Assembly (NCBI GenBank): GCA_021791495.1
Contig: JAJYWN010000062.1
Span: 1 to 40,897 of the forward strand
Length of the DNA stretch: 40,897 nucleotides
Source: Bacillota bacterium
Lineage (GTDB): Bacteria > Bacillota > Sulfobacillia > JAJYWN01
Direction: 5' to 3'
Made by a program: the position numbers and the translations under genes. Of this stretch, positions 1 to 7,764 are shown in pieces (within the stretch, counting starts at the first letter, position 1; the number at the start of each line of letters is the position of its first letter). The notes beneath the pieces were generated by a model. That model saw only the letters and a program-made list of their open reading frames with translations, searched no databases and was not told where the DNA came from.

Positions 1-1
1 G

Positions 2-631
2 CCCGGAACTGGCTTGCCCGCTACAGGAACGCCTGGAACGGGACTACCTGGTACGGGTACGCCGGGAACCGGCATGCCCGGCACAGGAATGCCTGGAACT
101 GGGATGCCTGGCACCGGGATGCCCGGAACTGGCTTGCCCGCTACAGGAACGCCTGGAACGGGACTACCTGGTACGGGTACGCCGGGAACCGGCATGCCCG
201 GCACGGGAATGCCTGGAACTGGGATGCCTGGCACCGGGATGCCCGGGACTGGCTTACCTGGTACAGGAACGCCTGGAACTGAACTACCTGGTACGGGTAC
301 GCCGGGAACCGGCATGCCCGGCACGGGAATGCCTGGAACTGGGATGCCTGGCACCGGGACGCCCGGGACTGGCCTATCTGGTACAGGAATGCCTGGAACG
401 GGACTACCTGGTACGGGTACGCCGGAAACCGGCATGCCCGGTACGGGAATGCCTGGAACTGGGATGCCTGGCACCGGGATGCCCGGGACTGGCTCACCTG
501 GTACAGGAACGCCTGGAACTGAACTACCTGGTACGGGCACACCGGGAACCGGCATGCCTGGTACAGGAACGCTTGGAACGGGACCACAGCCGCCCATGGA
601 ACAACCGCCAATGCAACAACCACCGTTCTGA
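2..631 (+). CDS. Partial protein made of elastin-like xPGTG pentapeptide repeats
   Basis: The reading frame is already open at the left edge, so the N-terminus lies outside the window. About 38 consecutive pentapeptides of the form x-P-G-T-G (x is Met, Leu or Thr) are followed by a short Pro/Gln tail with PQPP, EQPP and QQPP, then a stop. The pentapeptides form a higher-order unit of eight (40 aa, 120 bp) in the order L-T-L-T-M-M-M-M, with nearly identical copies starting near 1, 121, 241, 361 and 481. The pattern resembles the V-P-G-x-G repeat of elastin, not the G-x-y of collagen. There is no catalytic domain, membrane segment or sorting motif in the visible part. A surface, spore-coat or matrix role is a guess. 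A perfect hairpin follows the stop. Confidence 0.75.
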   Translation, partial: PGTGLPATGTPGTGLPGTGTPGTGMPGTGMPGTGMPGTGMPGTGLPATGTPGTGLPGTGTPGTGMPGTGMPGTGMPGTGMPGTGLPGTGTPGTELPGTGTPGTGMPGTGMPGTGMPGTGTPGTGLSGTGMPGTGLPGTGTPETGMPGTGMPGTGMPGTGMPGTGSPGTGTPGTELPGTGTPGTGMPGTGTLGTGPQPPMEQPPMQQPPF

Positions 632-663
632 CGTCCGGAAGTTGCCAATCGAGGATGAGACAA

Positions 664-700
664 GCAAAGACCAGGGGACTTGACTTCCCCTGGTCTTTGC
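664..700 (+). terminator. 15-bp perfect hairpin after the repeat protein
   Basis: Arms at 664-678 and 686-700 pair perfectly over 15 bp with a 7-nt loop. It lies 33 bases after the stop codon of the repeat protein. No T-run follows, so it may be a weak terminator, a 3' end stabiliser or a binding site. Confidence 0.5.
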
Positions 701-812
701 GGTTGATGACGAAACCTGGCCGGGTATTTGGCCCTTGCTGTGTTCGGACATTTTGCTTTCTAGAGCGTTCTCTCTTCAGGCACTTTTGCTTCTTCTATAC
801 CCGAGGTATTTT

Positions 813-821
813 TGCTATAAT
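813..821 (+). promoter_or_regulatory. Candidate extended -10 promoter of the arginine decarboxylase gene
   Basis: TGCTATAAT is an exact extended -10 (TGn-TATAAT). It lies in a locally AT-rich stretch about 75 bases before the decarboxylase start. No good -35 hexamer is visible at 17 bp, which is compatible with an extended -10 promoter. Confidence 0.5.
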
Positions 822-896
822 TCGTTCGTGCTTTGTCATCTACTCGTTCGTGGCGTGCGCGAGGTTAGCGTTCGCCCGGAAAGGGGGTCTAGCTGC

Positions 897-1430
897 ATGG
901 CCGTACAGGAGATTCACCGGCCGCAGAATGCCGGACAGCTTGCTGTCGGTTCCATCATTACCACGATCCATTCACTGCCTCGTCCAACGACTTTCATGTT
1001 GTGCGCGGGTTCATCTGAAGGCGAAACTGAGCTCACCGCGTTTGACGGCGCCCTTCTAAAGGCCGGTATCGCCAACGTCAATCTGCTACGCGTTTCGAGC
1101 ATCTTACCTCCTGGCGCGAAGCACCATGAGAAGCTGGACATCCCGCCGGGTTCGCTGGTCCCCACTGCGTACGGTAGCATCACCAGCGACGTGCCCGGCC
1201 AGACAATTTCGGCCTGCATCGGCGTGGGTCTCTCCGCCGACACCTATGGCGTCATCATGGAGTTCTCCGGGGTGTGCGGCGCTAAGCAGGCCGAGGACAC
1301 TATCAAGGCAATGATCAAGGAGGCCTTCACCAAGCGCAACCTTCCGTTGGTCAAGACGATGGTGAAGTCGGTCGAACACAAGGTCGAGAAGATCGGCTGT
1401 GTTTTCGCCGCCGTGCCGCTTTGGTACTAG
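897..1430 (+). CDS. pdaD: Pyruvoyl-dependent arginine decarboxylase
   Basis: The 177-aa protein converts arginine to agmatine and CO2 using a covalently bound pyruvoyl group made by self-cleavage of the proenzyme. The cleavage motif of the family is present: N-V-N-L-L-R-V-S-S-I-L-P-P, with Ser67-Ser68 as the expected cleavage pair and Ser68 becoming the pyruvoyl group. Glu122 in GVIMEFSG matches the family's catalytic acid. The length fits the family (about 160-195 aa). The ATG at 897 is preceded by AAAGGGGG; the frame is open further upstream but without a better start. It is followed by a terminator and then by speE and speB, which use its product. The family is best known from archaea and occurs in some bacteria. 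Confidence 0.92.
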   Translation: MAVQEIHRPQNAGQLAVGSIITTIHSLPRPTTFMLCAGSSEGETELTAFDGALLKAGIANVNLLRVSSILPPGAKHHEKLDIPPGSLVPTAYGSITSDVPGQTISACIGVGLSADTYGVIMEFSGVCGAKQAEDTIKAMIKEAFTKRNLPLVKTMVKSVEHKVEKIGCVFAAVPLWY

Positions 1431-1445
1431 AGGCCCTATGAAGGT

Positions 1446-1471
1446 GAGTGCTAGCATATATGCTATCACTC
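1446..1471. promoter_or_regulatory. Palindromic site after the decarboxylase gene
   Basis: GAGTG (1446-1450) pairs with CACTC (1467-1471) around the internal palindrome TAGCATATATGCTA (1452-1465), with one mismatch (1451/1466). It shares GCTATCAC with the dyad at 34805-34824. It could be an operator or a short hairpin. Confidence 0.35.
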
Positions 1472-1520
1472 AACCCGACAGGCGCTGATTAAGCACACGA
1501 CACCGGCATTGCGTTGACAG

Positions 1521-1547
1521 GCCCCGGCCTTCGGGCCGGGGCTTTTT
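1521..1547 (+). terminator. Intrinsic terminator with TTCG tetraloop
   Basis: The 9-bp stem GCCCCGGCC / GGCCGGGGC closes a TTCG loop and is followed by TTTTT. It lies between the decarboxylase and aminopropyltransferase genes, so speE and speB probably have their own promoter or depend on read-through. Confidence 0.85.
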
Positions 1548-1654
1548 GCAGCCACGAAAGCAGGGGTTACCCCTCACCGCCGAGAACAGGCCTGCGACAA
1601 CGATTGGCGCCGCCGCCTGGGAAAGTTAGTAAAGGACACGAAAGGGGTGGGCGC

Positions 1655-2551
1655 ATGGCCGACCGAAAGACTGAGGAATGGGCTGCTGAGGAGCAGACCC
1701 CGAACCTACGCCTGTCGCTTCGGGTCAAGGAAGTCCTGCACCGGGAGAAGACGCCTTACCAAGAGATGGCCGTCTACGACACCTTCGAATGCGGTAGGAC
1801 CCTATTCCTTGATGGCACAGTTCAAACGACCGAGGCCGACGAGTTCACCTACCATGAGGCCTTGGTCCACGTCCCCCTCTTCGCCCATCCGGACCCGCGC
1901 CGCGTGCTCATCGTCGGTGGCGGCGACGGCGGCCCGGTGCGTGAGGTCTTGAAACATCCCAGCGTGGAGGAAGTACACCTGGTGGAAATCGACCGGCGCG
2001 TGTTCGAAGTGGCGCGCCAGTACCTTCCCTTTAATAACAGCTGGTACGGTACCGATCCGCGCGCCAAGGTCATGTTCCTCGACGGCATCAAGTATGTCTC
2101 TGATCTGACCGGCCAGATCGCGGCCGGCAAGGCCAAACCGTACGACGTGGCCATCGTCGATTCCACTGACCCCGTTGGTCCGGCGGTGGGCTTATTTACC
2201 TCGAACTTCTACGCCGCCGTCCGGCGCGTGCTGAGCCCTGACGGGCTGATGGTCGCCCAGAGCGAATCCCCCTTCGTGCACCGCCACGTCATCAAACGGG
2301 TAGTCGACGCCATGTCCGAGGCCTGGCCGGTCTGCCGCCTGTACCTGGGCCCCATGCCGACTTACCCCAGTGGGTATTGGTCCTACACCATCGGCTCCAA
2401 TGGCGGCGACCCAAGTCATCCGGCGCGCCCAGTCCCCGCGGGTTTCCAGGCGAGGCTATACACTTCGGAGTGGCACCGCGCGGCCTTCGCCCTGCCACCT
2501 TTCGTCCAAGAGCTAATGCCCGGCGATGCCGCACGGAGCGCCGGTCGATAG
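1655..2551 (+). CDS. speE: Spermidine synthase family aminopropyltransferase
   Basis: The 298-aa protein transfers an aminopropyl group from decarboxylated S-adenosylmethionine to an amine. The fold is clear: an N-terminal beta domain, then the Rossmann-like domain with VGGGDGGPVRE (87-97), the acidic VEID after the next strand, and the catalytic VDSTDP (Asp169). The ATG at 1655 follows AAAGGGG with normal spacing; upstream in-frame codons lack a site. Putrescine is the standard acceptor. The neighbouring decarboxylase and agmatinase leave open that the acceptor is agmatine, as in Thermus. No gene for S-adenosylmethionine decarboxylase (speD) is visible in the window. The gene ends 17 bases before speB and is probably co-transcribed with it. 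Confidence 0.93.
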   Translation: MADRKTEEWAAEEQTPNLRLSLRVKEVLHREKTPYQEMAVYDTFECGRTLFLDGTVQTTEADEFTYHEALVHVPLFAHPDPRRVLIVGGGDGGPVREVLKHPSVEEVHLVEIDRRVFEVARQYLPFNNSWYGTDPRAKVMFLDGIKYVSDLTGQIAAGKAKPYDVAIVDSTDPVGPAVGLFTSNFYAAVRRVLSPDGLMVAQSESPFVHRHVIKRVVDAMSEAWPVCRLYLGPMPTYPSGYWSYTIGSNGGDPSHPARPVPAGFQARLYTSEWHRAAFALPPFVQELMPGDAARSAGR

Positions 2552-2568
2552 AAGGAGGGTATCAAGTC

Positions 2569-3516
2569 ATGACCTTCACTCAGGGCAAGGCCAGTGATAC
2601 TCCCTTCGTTCCGGCCACGCGGCCCTTTCTGGCTGCGGCGGGTGAGGCCGGGAATGCACCGCGGGCGATACTGCTCGGCTTGCCCTTTGACGGTACGGTC
2701 TGGTTCCGGCGCGGGACCTGGAAAGGGCCCGACGCCGTGCGCGAGATGTCGGACAGTCTGGAGACCTATAGCCCGCGGCTTGACCGGGCGCTGGACGACC
2801 GTGCGGAGGCCTTGTTCGCGGACTTAGGAAACATCTGGCCCGACGCGCAAGGACCGTCCGGGGCCGGCGATTTCTCCGAAGAGGTCGTCGCCCGGTACCT
2901 GGAAAAGGTCGAAAGCGCCGCTGCCGGCCTGTTCCGCTCCGGCGCCCTGCCGTTTGCCATCGGTGGCGAGCACCTTGTCACCCTCCCTCTGGTGCGCGCG
3001 GCGGCAGCCCAGTTCCCCGGCCTGACTGTGATGGACTTCGACGCCCACACCGACCTCCGCGACGATATGGAGGGGCGGCGCCTGTCGCACGCCACCGTGA
3101 TGCGGCGTATCCTTGAGGTCATTGCCCCCGGTGACCTGCATCAGTTCGGCATCAGGTCCGGTACCAGGGCCGAATTCGAGCTGGCCCGGCGCGGGGTCGG
3201 GTCGTTCTACGAAACCGTAGGCGAGAACCCAAAAAACGCGCTTCCAAGGTTATGGGGACGGCCGGTCTACCTTACCATTGATATTGATGTGCTGGACCCG
3301 GCCTACGCGCCGGGGACCGGTAGCCCGGAGCCGGGCGGCTGTACGCCGGCTGAGCTGTTCGAGGCACTCTACCTCGTCGCCGAGGAGCACCGGCGCGGCA
3401 AACTGCGGGTGGTGGGTGTCGACGTGGTCGAGGTCCACCCCGACCTTGACCCGACGGGGATCACGGCCATCATCGCTGCCAAGGTGGTGCGGGAGGCCTT
3501 ACTCGGCTTGGCTTGA
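2569..3516 (+). CDS. speB: Agmatinase / ureohydrolase family protein
   Basis: The 315-aa binuclear manganese ureohydrolase is expected to release urea from agmatine, or from N1-aminopropylagmatine, giving putrescine or spermidine. All metal ligands are visible: GGEH (His135), DAHTD (Asp158, His160, Asp162) and the late DIDVLDP (Asp238, Asp240). The family segment GTGSPEPGG follows. The ATG at 2569 is preceded by GAAGGAGGG. The gene follows speE by 17 bases. Arginase and formiminoglutamase are alternatives in the same fold, but the arginine decarboxylase next door favours an agmatine-type substrate. Confidence 0.9.
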   Translation: MTFTQGKASDTPFVPATRPFLAAAGEAGNAPRAILLGLPFDGTVWFRRGTWKGPDAVREMSDSLETYSPRLDRALDDRAEALFADLGNIWPDAQGPSGAGDFSEEVVARYLEKVESAAAGLFRSGALPFAIGGEHLVTLPLVRAAAAQFPGLTVMDFDAHTDLRDDMEGRRLSHATVMRRILEVIAPGDLHQFGIRSGTRAEFELARRGVGSFYETVGENPKNALPRLWGRPVYLTIDIDVLDPAYAPGTGSPEPGGCTPAELFEALYLVAEEHRRGKLRVVGVDVVEVHPDLDPTGITAIIAAKVVREALLGLA

Positions 3517-3627
3517 GAGCTGTCGGGCCCGGACGAAGTGCCAGGCCCGACGAGAATGCGGCGCCGCGACACCGGCACGTCTCCCAGGACCGTGGACTAA
3601 GGGTCTATGAGGGAAGGGGCTGGCCCG

Positions 3628-4866
3628 ATGCGCGCCAACGGCTGTCCTTACGGCACTCACCGTGTGTTGGAACCCCAAGGAGTTCAGGGCGTATTGCCCC
3701 AAGCAGCTTGGAAGCTGGACAACTCCATGGGCCCTGGGGATTTCTACGATAACGAGGTCCTCATCGACCTTCAAACTCTGAACGTGGATGCCGCCAGCTT
3801 TACACAGCTGGAACGGCAGGCAGTCGCGGAGTTGGGCGGCGGGCAGGCCGCGGCGCCACGACCTGACTCCGAAACAGTGGCCACCCGCGTCGGCGAACTT
3901 ATCTTGGACATCGTGGCCCGCCGCGGGAAGATGCATAACCCGGCGACAGGGTCCGGCGGCATGCTGATTGGCACCGTGCGGGAGGTCGAGCCGCGCTCGG
4001 CCCATTTCCACGACCTACAACCGGGCGACCACATCGCCACCCTGGTCTCCCTATCCCTGACCCCACTGCGCCTGGACCGTATCCGTCGCGTCTACCTGGA
4101 TACCGATCAGGTGGATGTGGACGGCCAGGCGATCCTCTTCGAGAGCGGCATCTACGCACGCCTTCCGGCGCCCGACGATATCCCGGAGAAGCTGGCTCTG
4201 GCGGTTCTGGACGTGGCGGGGGCCCCGGCTCAGACTGCCAAACTGGTGGGACCAGGTGACACCGTGGTCATCCTGGGCGCCGGCGGGAAGTCAGGTCTGC
4301 TCTGCACCTACGAAGCGCGGCGGCGGGCCGGGCCGGACGGGCTGGTGATTGGCGTGACCGGCAGTGAGGCCAGCTTCAGGCGCTTTGAGGGCTTCATTGC
4401 CGCCTGCGACCGTGTGGGCGCTCCCACCTCCACCTCCACCTCCACCCCCGCCCCCACACGCGCCCACGCCCACACCATTGCCCCCGCCCCCGTCGTCGCC
4501 GTCCGCGCCGACGCCACCCATCCCCTTGAAGTCCAGACCGCCGTCCGCCGCTTAACCGGAGGTCGCCCGGCCTGCGACTTGGCCGACGTCACCATTAACT
4601 GCGTCAACGTCCCCGGCACCGAAATGGCCGCCATCATGGCCACGCGCCGCGGCGGAACGGTGTACTTCTTCAGCATGGCCACGAGCTTCACGGCGGCGGC
4701 GCTGGGCGCCGAAGGCATTGGCCATGATGTGACCATGATGATTGGGAACGGATATACCGAAGGCCACGCCGAACTGGCTTTAAACCTGCTCCGCGAGGCG
4801 CCGGTTTTGCGCCGATTGTTCGAGGATGTATTTGTGGGTTCACTGGAAAGAGGCAAGGCAGAATAG
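3628..4866 (+). CDS. kdd: L-erythro-3,5-diaminohexanoate dehydrogenase
   Basis: The 412-aa enzyme oxidises 3,5-diaminohexanoate to 3-keto-5-aminohexanoate with NAD(P)+, the third step of lysine fermentation. The N-terminus GCPYGTHRVLEP and the following VLPQAAWKLDN are characteristic of the family. The nucleotide-binding VVILGAGGKSG is at 213-223. I place the start at 3628 because it follows GGGAAGGGG and matches the family N-terminus; an ATG at 3607 is possible. An in-frame low-complexity insertion (residues about 265-292, Thr/Ser then Pro/Ala/His, positions 4420-4503) interrupts the Rossmann domain; I do not expect it in the family. It lies upstream of lysine 2,3-aminomutase, 242 bases away. 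Confidence 0.9.
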   Translation: MRANGCPYGTHRVLEPQGVQGVLPQAAWKLDNSMGPGDFYDNEVLIDLQTLNVDAASFTQLERQAVAELGGGQAAAPRPDSETVATRVGELILDIVARRGKMHNPATGSGGMLIGTVREVEPRSAHFHDLQPGDHIATLVSLSLTPLRLDRIRRVYLDTDQVDVDGQAILFESGIYARLPAPDDIPEKLALAVLDVAGAPAQTAKLVGPGDTVVILGAGGKSGLLCTYEARRRAGPDGLVIGVTGSEASFRRFEGFIAACDRVGAPTSTSTSTPAPTRAHAHTIAPAPVVAVRADATHPLEVQTAVRRLTGGRPACDLADVTINCVNVPGTEMAAIMATRRGGTVYFFSMATSFTAAALGAEGIGHDVTMMIGNGYTEGHAELALNLLREAPVLRRLFEDVFVGSLERGKAE

Positions 4867-5108
4867 GTCGCTCCCGGCGTACCTTGAAAACGAAAAAAAG
4901 CGAGAACGAAGTATTGCGAAAACTGGTAAGATGAGAAGGCAAAAGGGCTCGAATATCGAACCTGCAAATGGGTTTCAGGCCGCAGATGAATGGCCGAAAA
5001 CTGTCCGATACACAGCACATGAACCGAGGGGGCGGACCGGTGTCACCAGAGCCGGGAGGAAAGGACCAAAACGAGAGCAACGGACTCAAAGAAGGCGCCA
5101 AGGGGACG

Positions 5109-6476
5109 ATGACCGACGACGAAGTCCCGCTGGCGCCTTGGCAGAGAGACTGGCACAAGATTCCCCTGTGGCAGCACGTCACCGAAGACGAGTGGAAAGA
5201 CTGGCATTGGCAGATCCGAAACCGTCTGGTAACCGTCGAGCAGTTGAAGCAGGTGGTGCCCCTCACCGCGGATGAGGAGGAGGGGATCCGGCGGTGCCTT
5301 GGCTCACTCCGCATGGCCATCACCCCTTACTACGCCACCCTGATCGACCCCGAGAATCTGAACTGCCCCATTCGTAAGCAAGCCATCCCGACCGTGGCGG
5401 AGCTGCATAGCGGCCCCTACGACATGGAAGACCCCCTATTCGAGGACGTCGACTCGCCCGTTCCGGGACTCACGCACCGCTACCCCGACCGTGTTCTCTT
5501 CCTGGTCACCGACCAGTGCTCCATGTATTGCCGCCATTGCACAAGGCGACGCGTGGCCGGCCAAACCGACCATATGCGCCACCCGGCGGAGATCGACGCC
5601 GCCATCGCCTACATCCGGGCCACGCCGGAGGTGCGCGACGTGTTGGTGTCGGGCGGCGACCCGTTGACCCTTGATGATGATGTGTTAGAGAGCATCATTG
5701 CCCGGCTGCGCGCCATTCCGCATGTAGAGATCATTCGCATCGGCACGCGCATCCCGGTGGTCAGCCCGCAGCGGGTAACCGAGGGGCTCTGCAATATGCT
5801 GCGAAAGTACCATCCGGTGTGGGTGAACACCCATTTCAACAGTCCGCGCGAACTGACGCCGGCGGCGGCGCGGGCGTGCGCCATGCTGGCCGACGCGGGC
5901 ATCCCGCTGGGCAACCAGAGCGTGCTCTTGCGCGGGGTGAACGATCATCCGGCCACCATGCGCGAGCTGGTGCACGGGCTGATGCGGTGCCGGGTGAGGC
6001 CTTATTACCTGTACCAGTGCGACCTGTCGCGCGGACTCTCGCACTTCCGCACGTCGGTAGCACGGGGCGTCGAGATCATCGAGAACCTGCGCGGACACAC
6101 GACGGGTTTGGCCGTGCCGACCTACGTCATCGACGTGCCGGGCGGCGGCGGCAAGGTTCCGGTGGGGCCCGAATACCTCATTTCTCAAGGCGCCAACAAG
6201 GTAGTGCTGCGCAACTACGAGGGTGTCATTTCGGTCTACCACGAGCCCGAGGATTACCGGCCCGGGCCGCAGCCGCCGGGGATTTCGCTGGGTGCGGTAG
6301 AAGCGGTGGCCGCGGTGGCGACGACAGCCGCCGGAGCCGGCAGACCACCGGGTAACGGCTCGAAGGCAGCCGGCGTAGCTGGCCTGATGGCCGGCAGCGA
6401 GATCAGCATCGACCCGCCGGGGCTGGCGCGCGGGAAGCGGCGCCGGCCGCCGAAGAAGCAGCCGCCTAAGGCCTAG
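5109..6476 (+). CDS. kamA: Lysine 2,3-aminomutase (radical SAM, PLP)
   Basis: The 455-aa enzyme interconverts L-lysine and L-beta-lysine, the first step of lysine fermentation. The radical SAM motif CSMYCRHC gives Cys137, Cys141 and Cys144. PLP should bind Lys349 in PGGGGK. Asp305 and Asp342 align with the residues (Asp293, Asp330 of the Clostridium enzyme) that hold the substrate side-chain ammonium, which supports lysine over glutamate as substrate; the spacing to the cysteine motif matches exactly. The ATG at 5109 follows AAGGGG; the longer frame upstream looks untranslated. A C-terminal tail of about 60 residues, rich in Ala, Gly and Pro and ending in Lys/Arg and Pro, goes beyond the conserved core. 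It stands between kdd and kamB. Confidence 0.94.
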   Translation: MTDDEVPLAPWQRDWHKIPLWQHVTEDEWKDWHWQIRNRLVTVEQLKQVVPLTADEEEGIRRCLGSLRMAITPYYATLIDPENLNCPIRKQAIPTVAELHSGPYDMEDPLFEDVDSPVPGLTHRYPDRVLFLVTDQCSMYCRHCTRRRVAGQTDHMRHPAEIDAAIAYIRATPEVRDVLVSGGDPLTLDDDVLESIIARLRAIPHVEIIRIGTRIPVVSPQRVTEGLCNMLRKYHPVWVNTHFNSPRELTPAAARACAMLADAGIPLGNQSVLLRGVNDHPATMRELVHGLMRCRVRPYYLYQCDLSRGLSHFRTSVARGVEIIENLRGHTTGLAVPTYVIDVPGGGGKVPVGPEYLISQGANKVVLRNYEGVISVYHEPEDYRPGPQPPGISLGAVEAVAAVATTAAGAGRPPGNGSKAAGVAGLMAGSEISIDPPGLARGKRRRPPKKQPPKA

Positions 6477-6546
6477 GGCTTCCGGCGCGGACTGAAGGCC
6501 CGAGCCCGAATCCATGCACCTCCTTCTGGGGGGCTCCGAGACCTGT

Positions 6547-6600
6547 TTTTCGCCAATTCCTAGCGGGCCGAGGACCTAGCTCGCCAGGATTTGGCGAAAA
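6547..6600 (+). promoter_or_regulatory. Long imperfect hairpin between kamA and kamB
   Basis: Arms at 6547-6568 and 6579-6600 pair over 22 bp with three mismatches; the outer ten (TTTTCGCCAA / TTGGCGAAAA) are perfect. No T-run follows on the plus strand. It could be a processing site, an attenuator or a protein-binding site in the leader of the next gene. Confidence 0.5.
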
Positions 6601-6686
6601 TCGTCCCTTGAGACTTCCCATAGACATATGGCGAGACCCTTGCTGGACCCAACGGCTGTGGGGGTTGAAGGTGGTGACGCCGCGCC

Positions 6687-7751
6687 ATGTCCATTCTTGA
6701 ACTCATTCTGGGCGGAGGGTACAAGAGTGTGGCCGTCGTGGGAATGGCCAAGAACACGGGAAAGACGACTACCTTAAATCACATGATCAAGGAGGCGGCC
6801 GCATCTGGAGGAGGCCAAGTGATGCTCGGCCTCATTACCGCCGGCCGTGACGGTGAGAAGACCGACATCCTCACAAACCTGCCCAAACCCGTCATCGTCG
6901 CCCCGACCGGGGCGCTGTTCGCCACGGCGGAGCAGGTCCTGCCACGCTGCGAGGCACGGCTGGAGCTGGTGGAGGACACAGCGTACATTACCCAGCTAGG
7001 GCGGGTGTCCATCTACCGGGTGGAGGAAGCCGGGGCGGTGGAATTGGTCGGCCCCGATACGGCCGGCCAGCTACGGCACATCATCCGGCGGATGCGGGAC
7101 CTGGGCGCGGCCCTGGTGCTGGCCGACGGCGCCTTCGACCGCCGCGCCTCAGCCAGTCCAGCCATCGTTGAGGCTGCTATCCTGGCAACGGGGGCAGCCT
7201 TGTCGCCGGACATGGCCACGACTATCGCCTGGACGTCCATGGTCGCCCGACTCCTTCAACTGCGGCGCCCAGCGGATCGGCGCCTGGAGGCGGCGGCCCG
7301 CAAGGTCATAGCGGAGCGGCGAGTGGCCGTCATCGACACCGAATACCGCACTCGTTACCTTGACGTCGGCACCGCCCTCGGAAATGCGGACAAGGTGACC
7401 CGAGCGGTAGCCGCCACCCGGACCATAGAGGGGGCAGAGTGTCTGGCTTTGGCTTGCGGTCGGTCGGTAACAGGCGAGATATTGACCGCGCTGACCAGCA
7501 AGGCGGCGGACGGCAGGAAAGTCGAGCTAGTAGTAGGTGATGGCACCCGCCTCTTCGTGGAGCCGGAGGAGTGGCGTCGCTTCACCGCCGCCGGCGGCCG
7601 CGTCACCGTGCTGAACCCCATCCGTCTCTTGGCCGTAACTGTGAACCCCTACTCGCCAGTCGGCCCATCCTACAACCCCGCCGACTTCCTCGCCAAGGTG
7701 GGCCGCGCCGTGACACCCATCCCCGCCTTCGACCTGGGGCGCGGACCTTGA
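6687..7751 (+). CDS. kamB: P-loop protein, probable lysine 5,6-aminomutase reactivase subunit KamB
   Basis: The 354-aa protein starts with a Walker A motif, GMAKNTGKTT (residues 19-28), typical of an ATP- or GTP-binding protein. The rest is Ala/Val-rich alpha/beta sequence without a recognisable catalytic motif. From memory it resembles the KamB proteins of lysine-fermenting Clostridia, which with the MutS-like KamC are annotated as reactivating the B12 enzyme lysine 5,6-aminomutase. Its place after kamA supports this. The KamC partner is not in the window. The ATG at 6687 has only a distant GAAGGTGG as ribosome site. It converges with the minus-strand membrane-protein gene, with 13 bases between the stops. 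Confidence 0.7.
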   Translation: MSILELILGGGYKSVAVVGMAKNTGKTTTLNHMIKEAAASGGGQVMLGLITAGRDGEKTDILTNLPKPVIVAPTGALFATAEQVLPRCEARLELVEDTAYITQLGRVSIYRVEEAGAVELVGPDTAGQLRHIIRRMRDLGAALVLADGAFDRRASASPAIVEAAILATGAALSPDMATTIAWTSMVARLLQLRRPADRRLEAAARKVIAERRVAVIDTEYRTRYLDVGTALGNADKVTRAVAATRTIEGAECLALACGRSVTGEILTALTSKAADGRKVELVVGDGTRLFVEPEEWRRFTAAGGRVTVLNPIRLLAVTVNPYSPVGPSYNPADFLAKVGRAVTPIPAFDLGRGP

Positions 7752-7764
7752 ATACTCCGGACCT

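Noticed and set aside
1-583. Regular repeats that could suggest a CRISPR array or collagen
   Set aside because: The repeats are contiguous and coding without spacers, and the period is five residues with Pro-Gly, not the three-residue collagen pattern.
141-623. 160-codon minus-strand frame in the pentapeptide repeat region
   Set aside because: It is the antisense translation of the 120-bp repeats, which stay open in several frames because of their 15-bp period.
5685-6515. Antisense frame opposite kamA with an AAGGAGGTG before its ATG
   Set aside because: The frame lies opposite kamA codons, the spacing to the ATG is too short, and the product has no domain. The plus-strand CACCTCCTT may matter instead as an anti-ribosome-site sequence.
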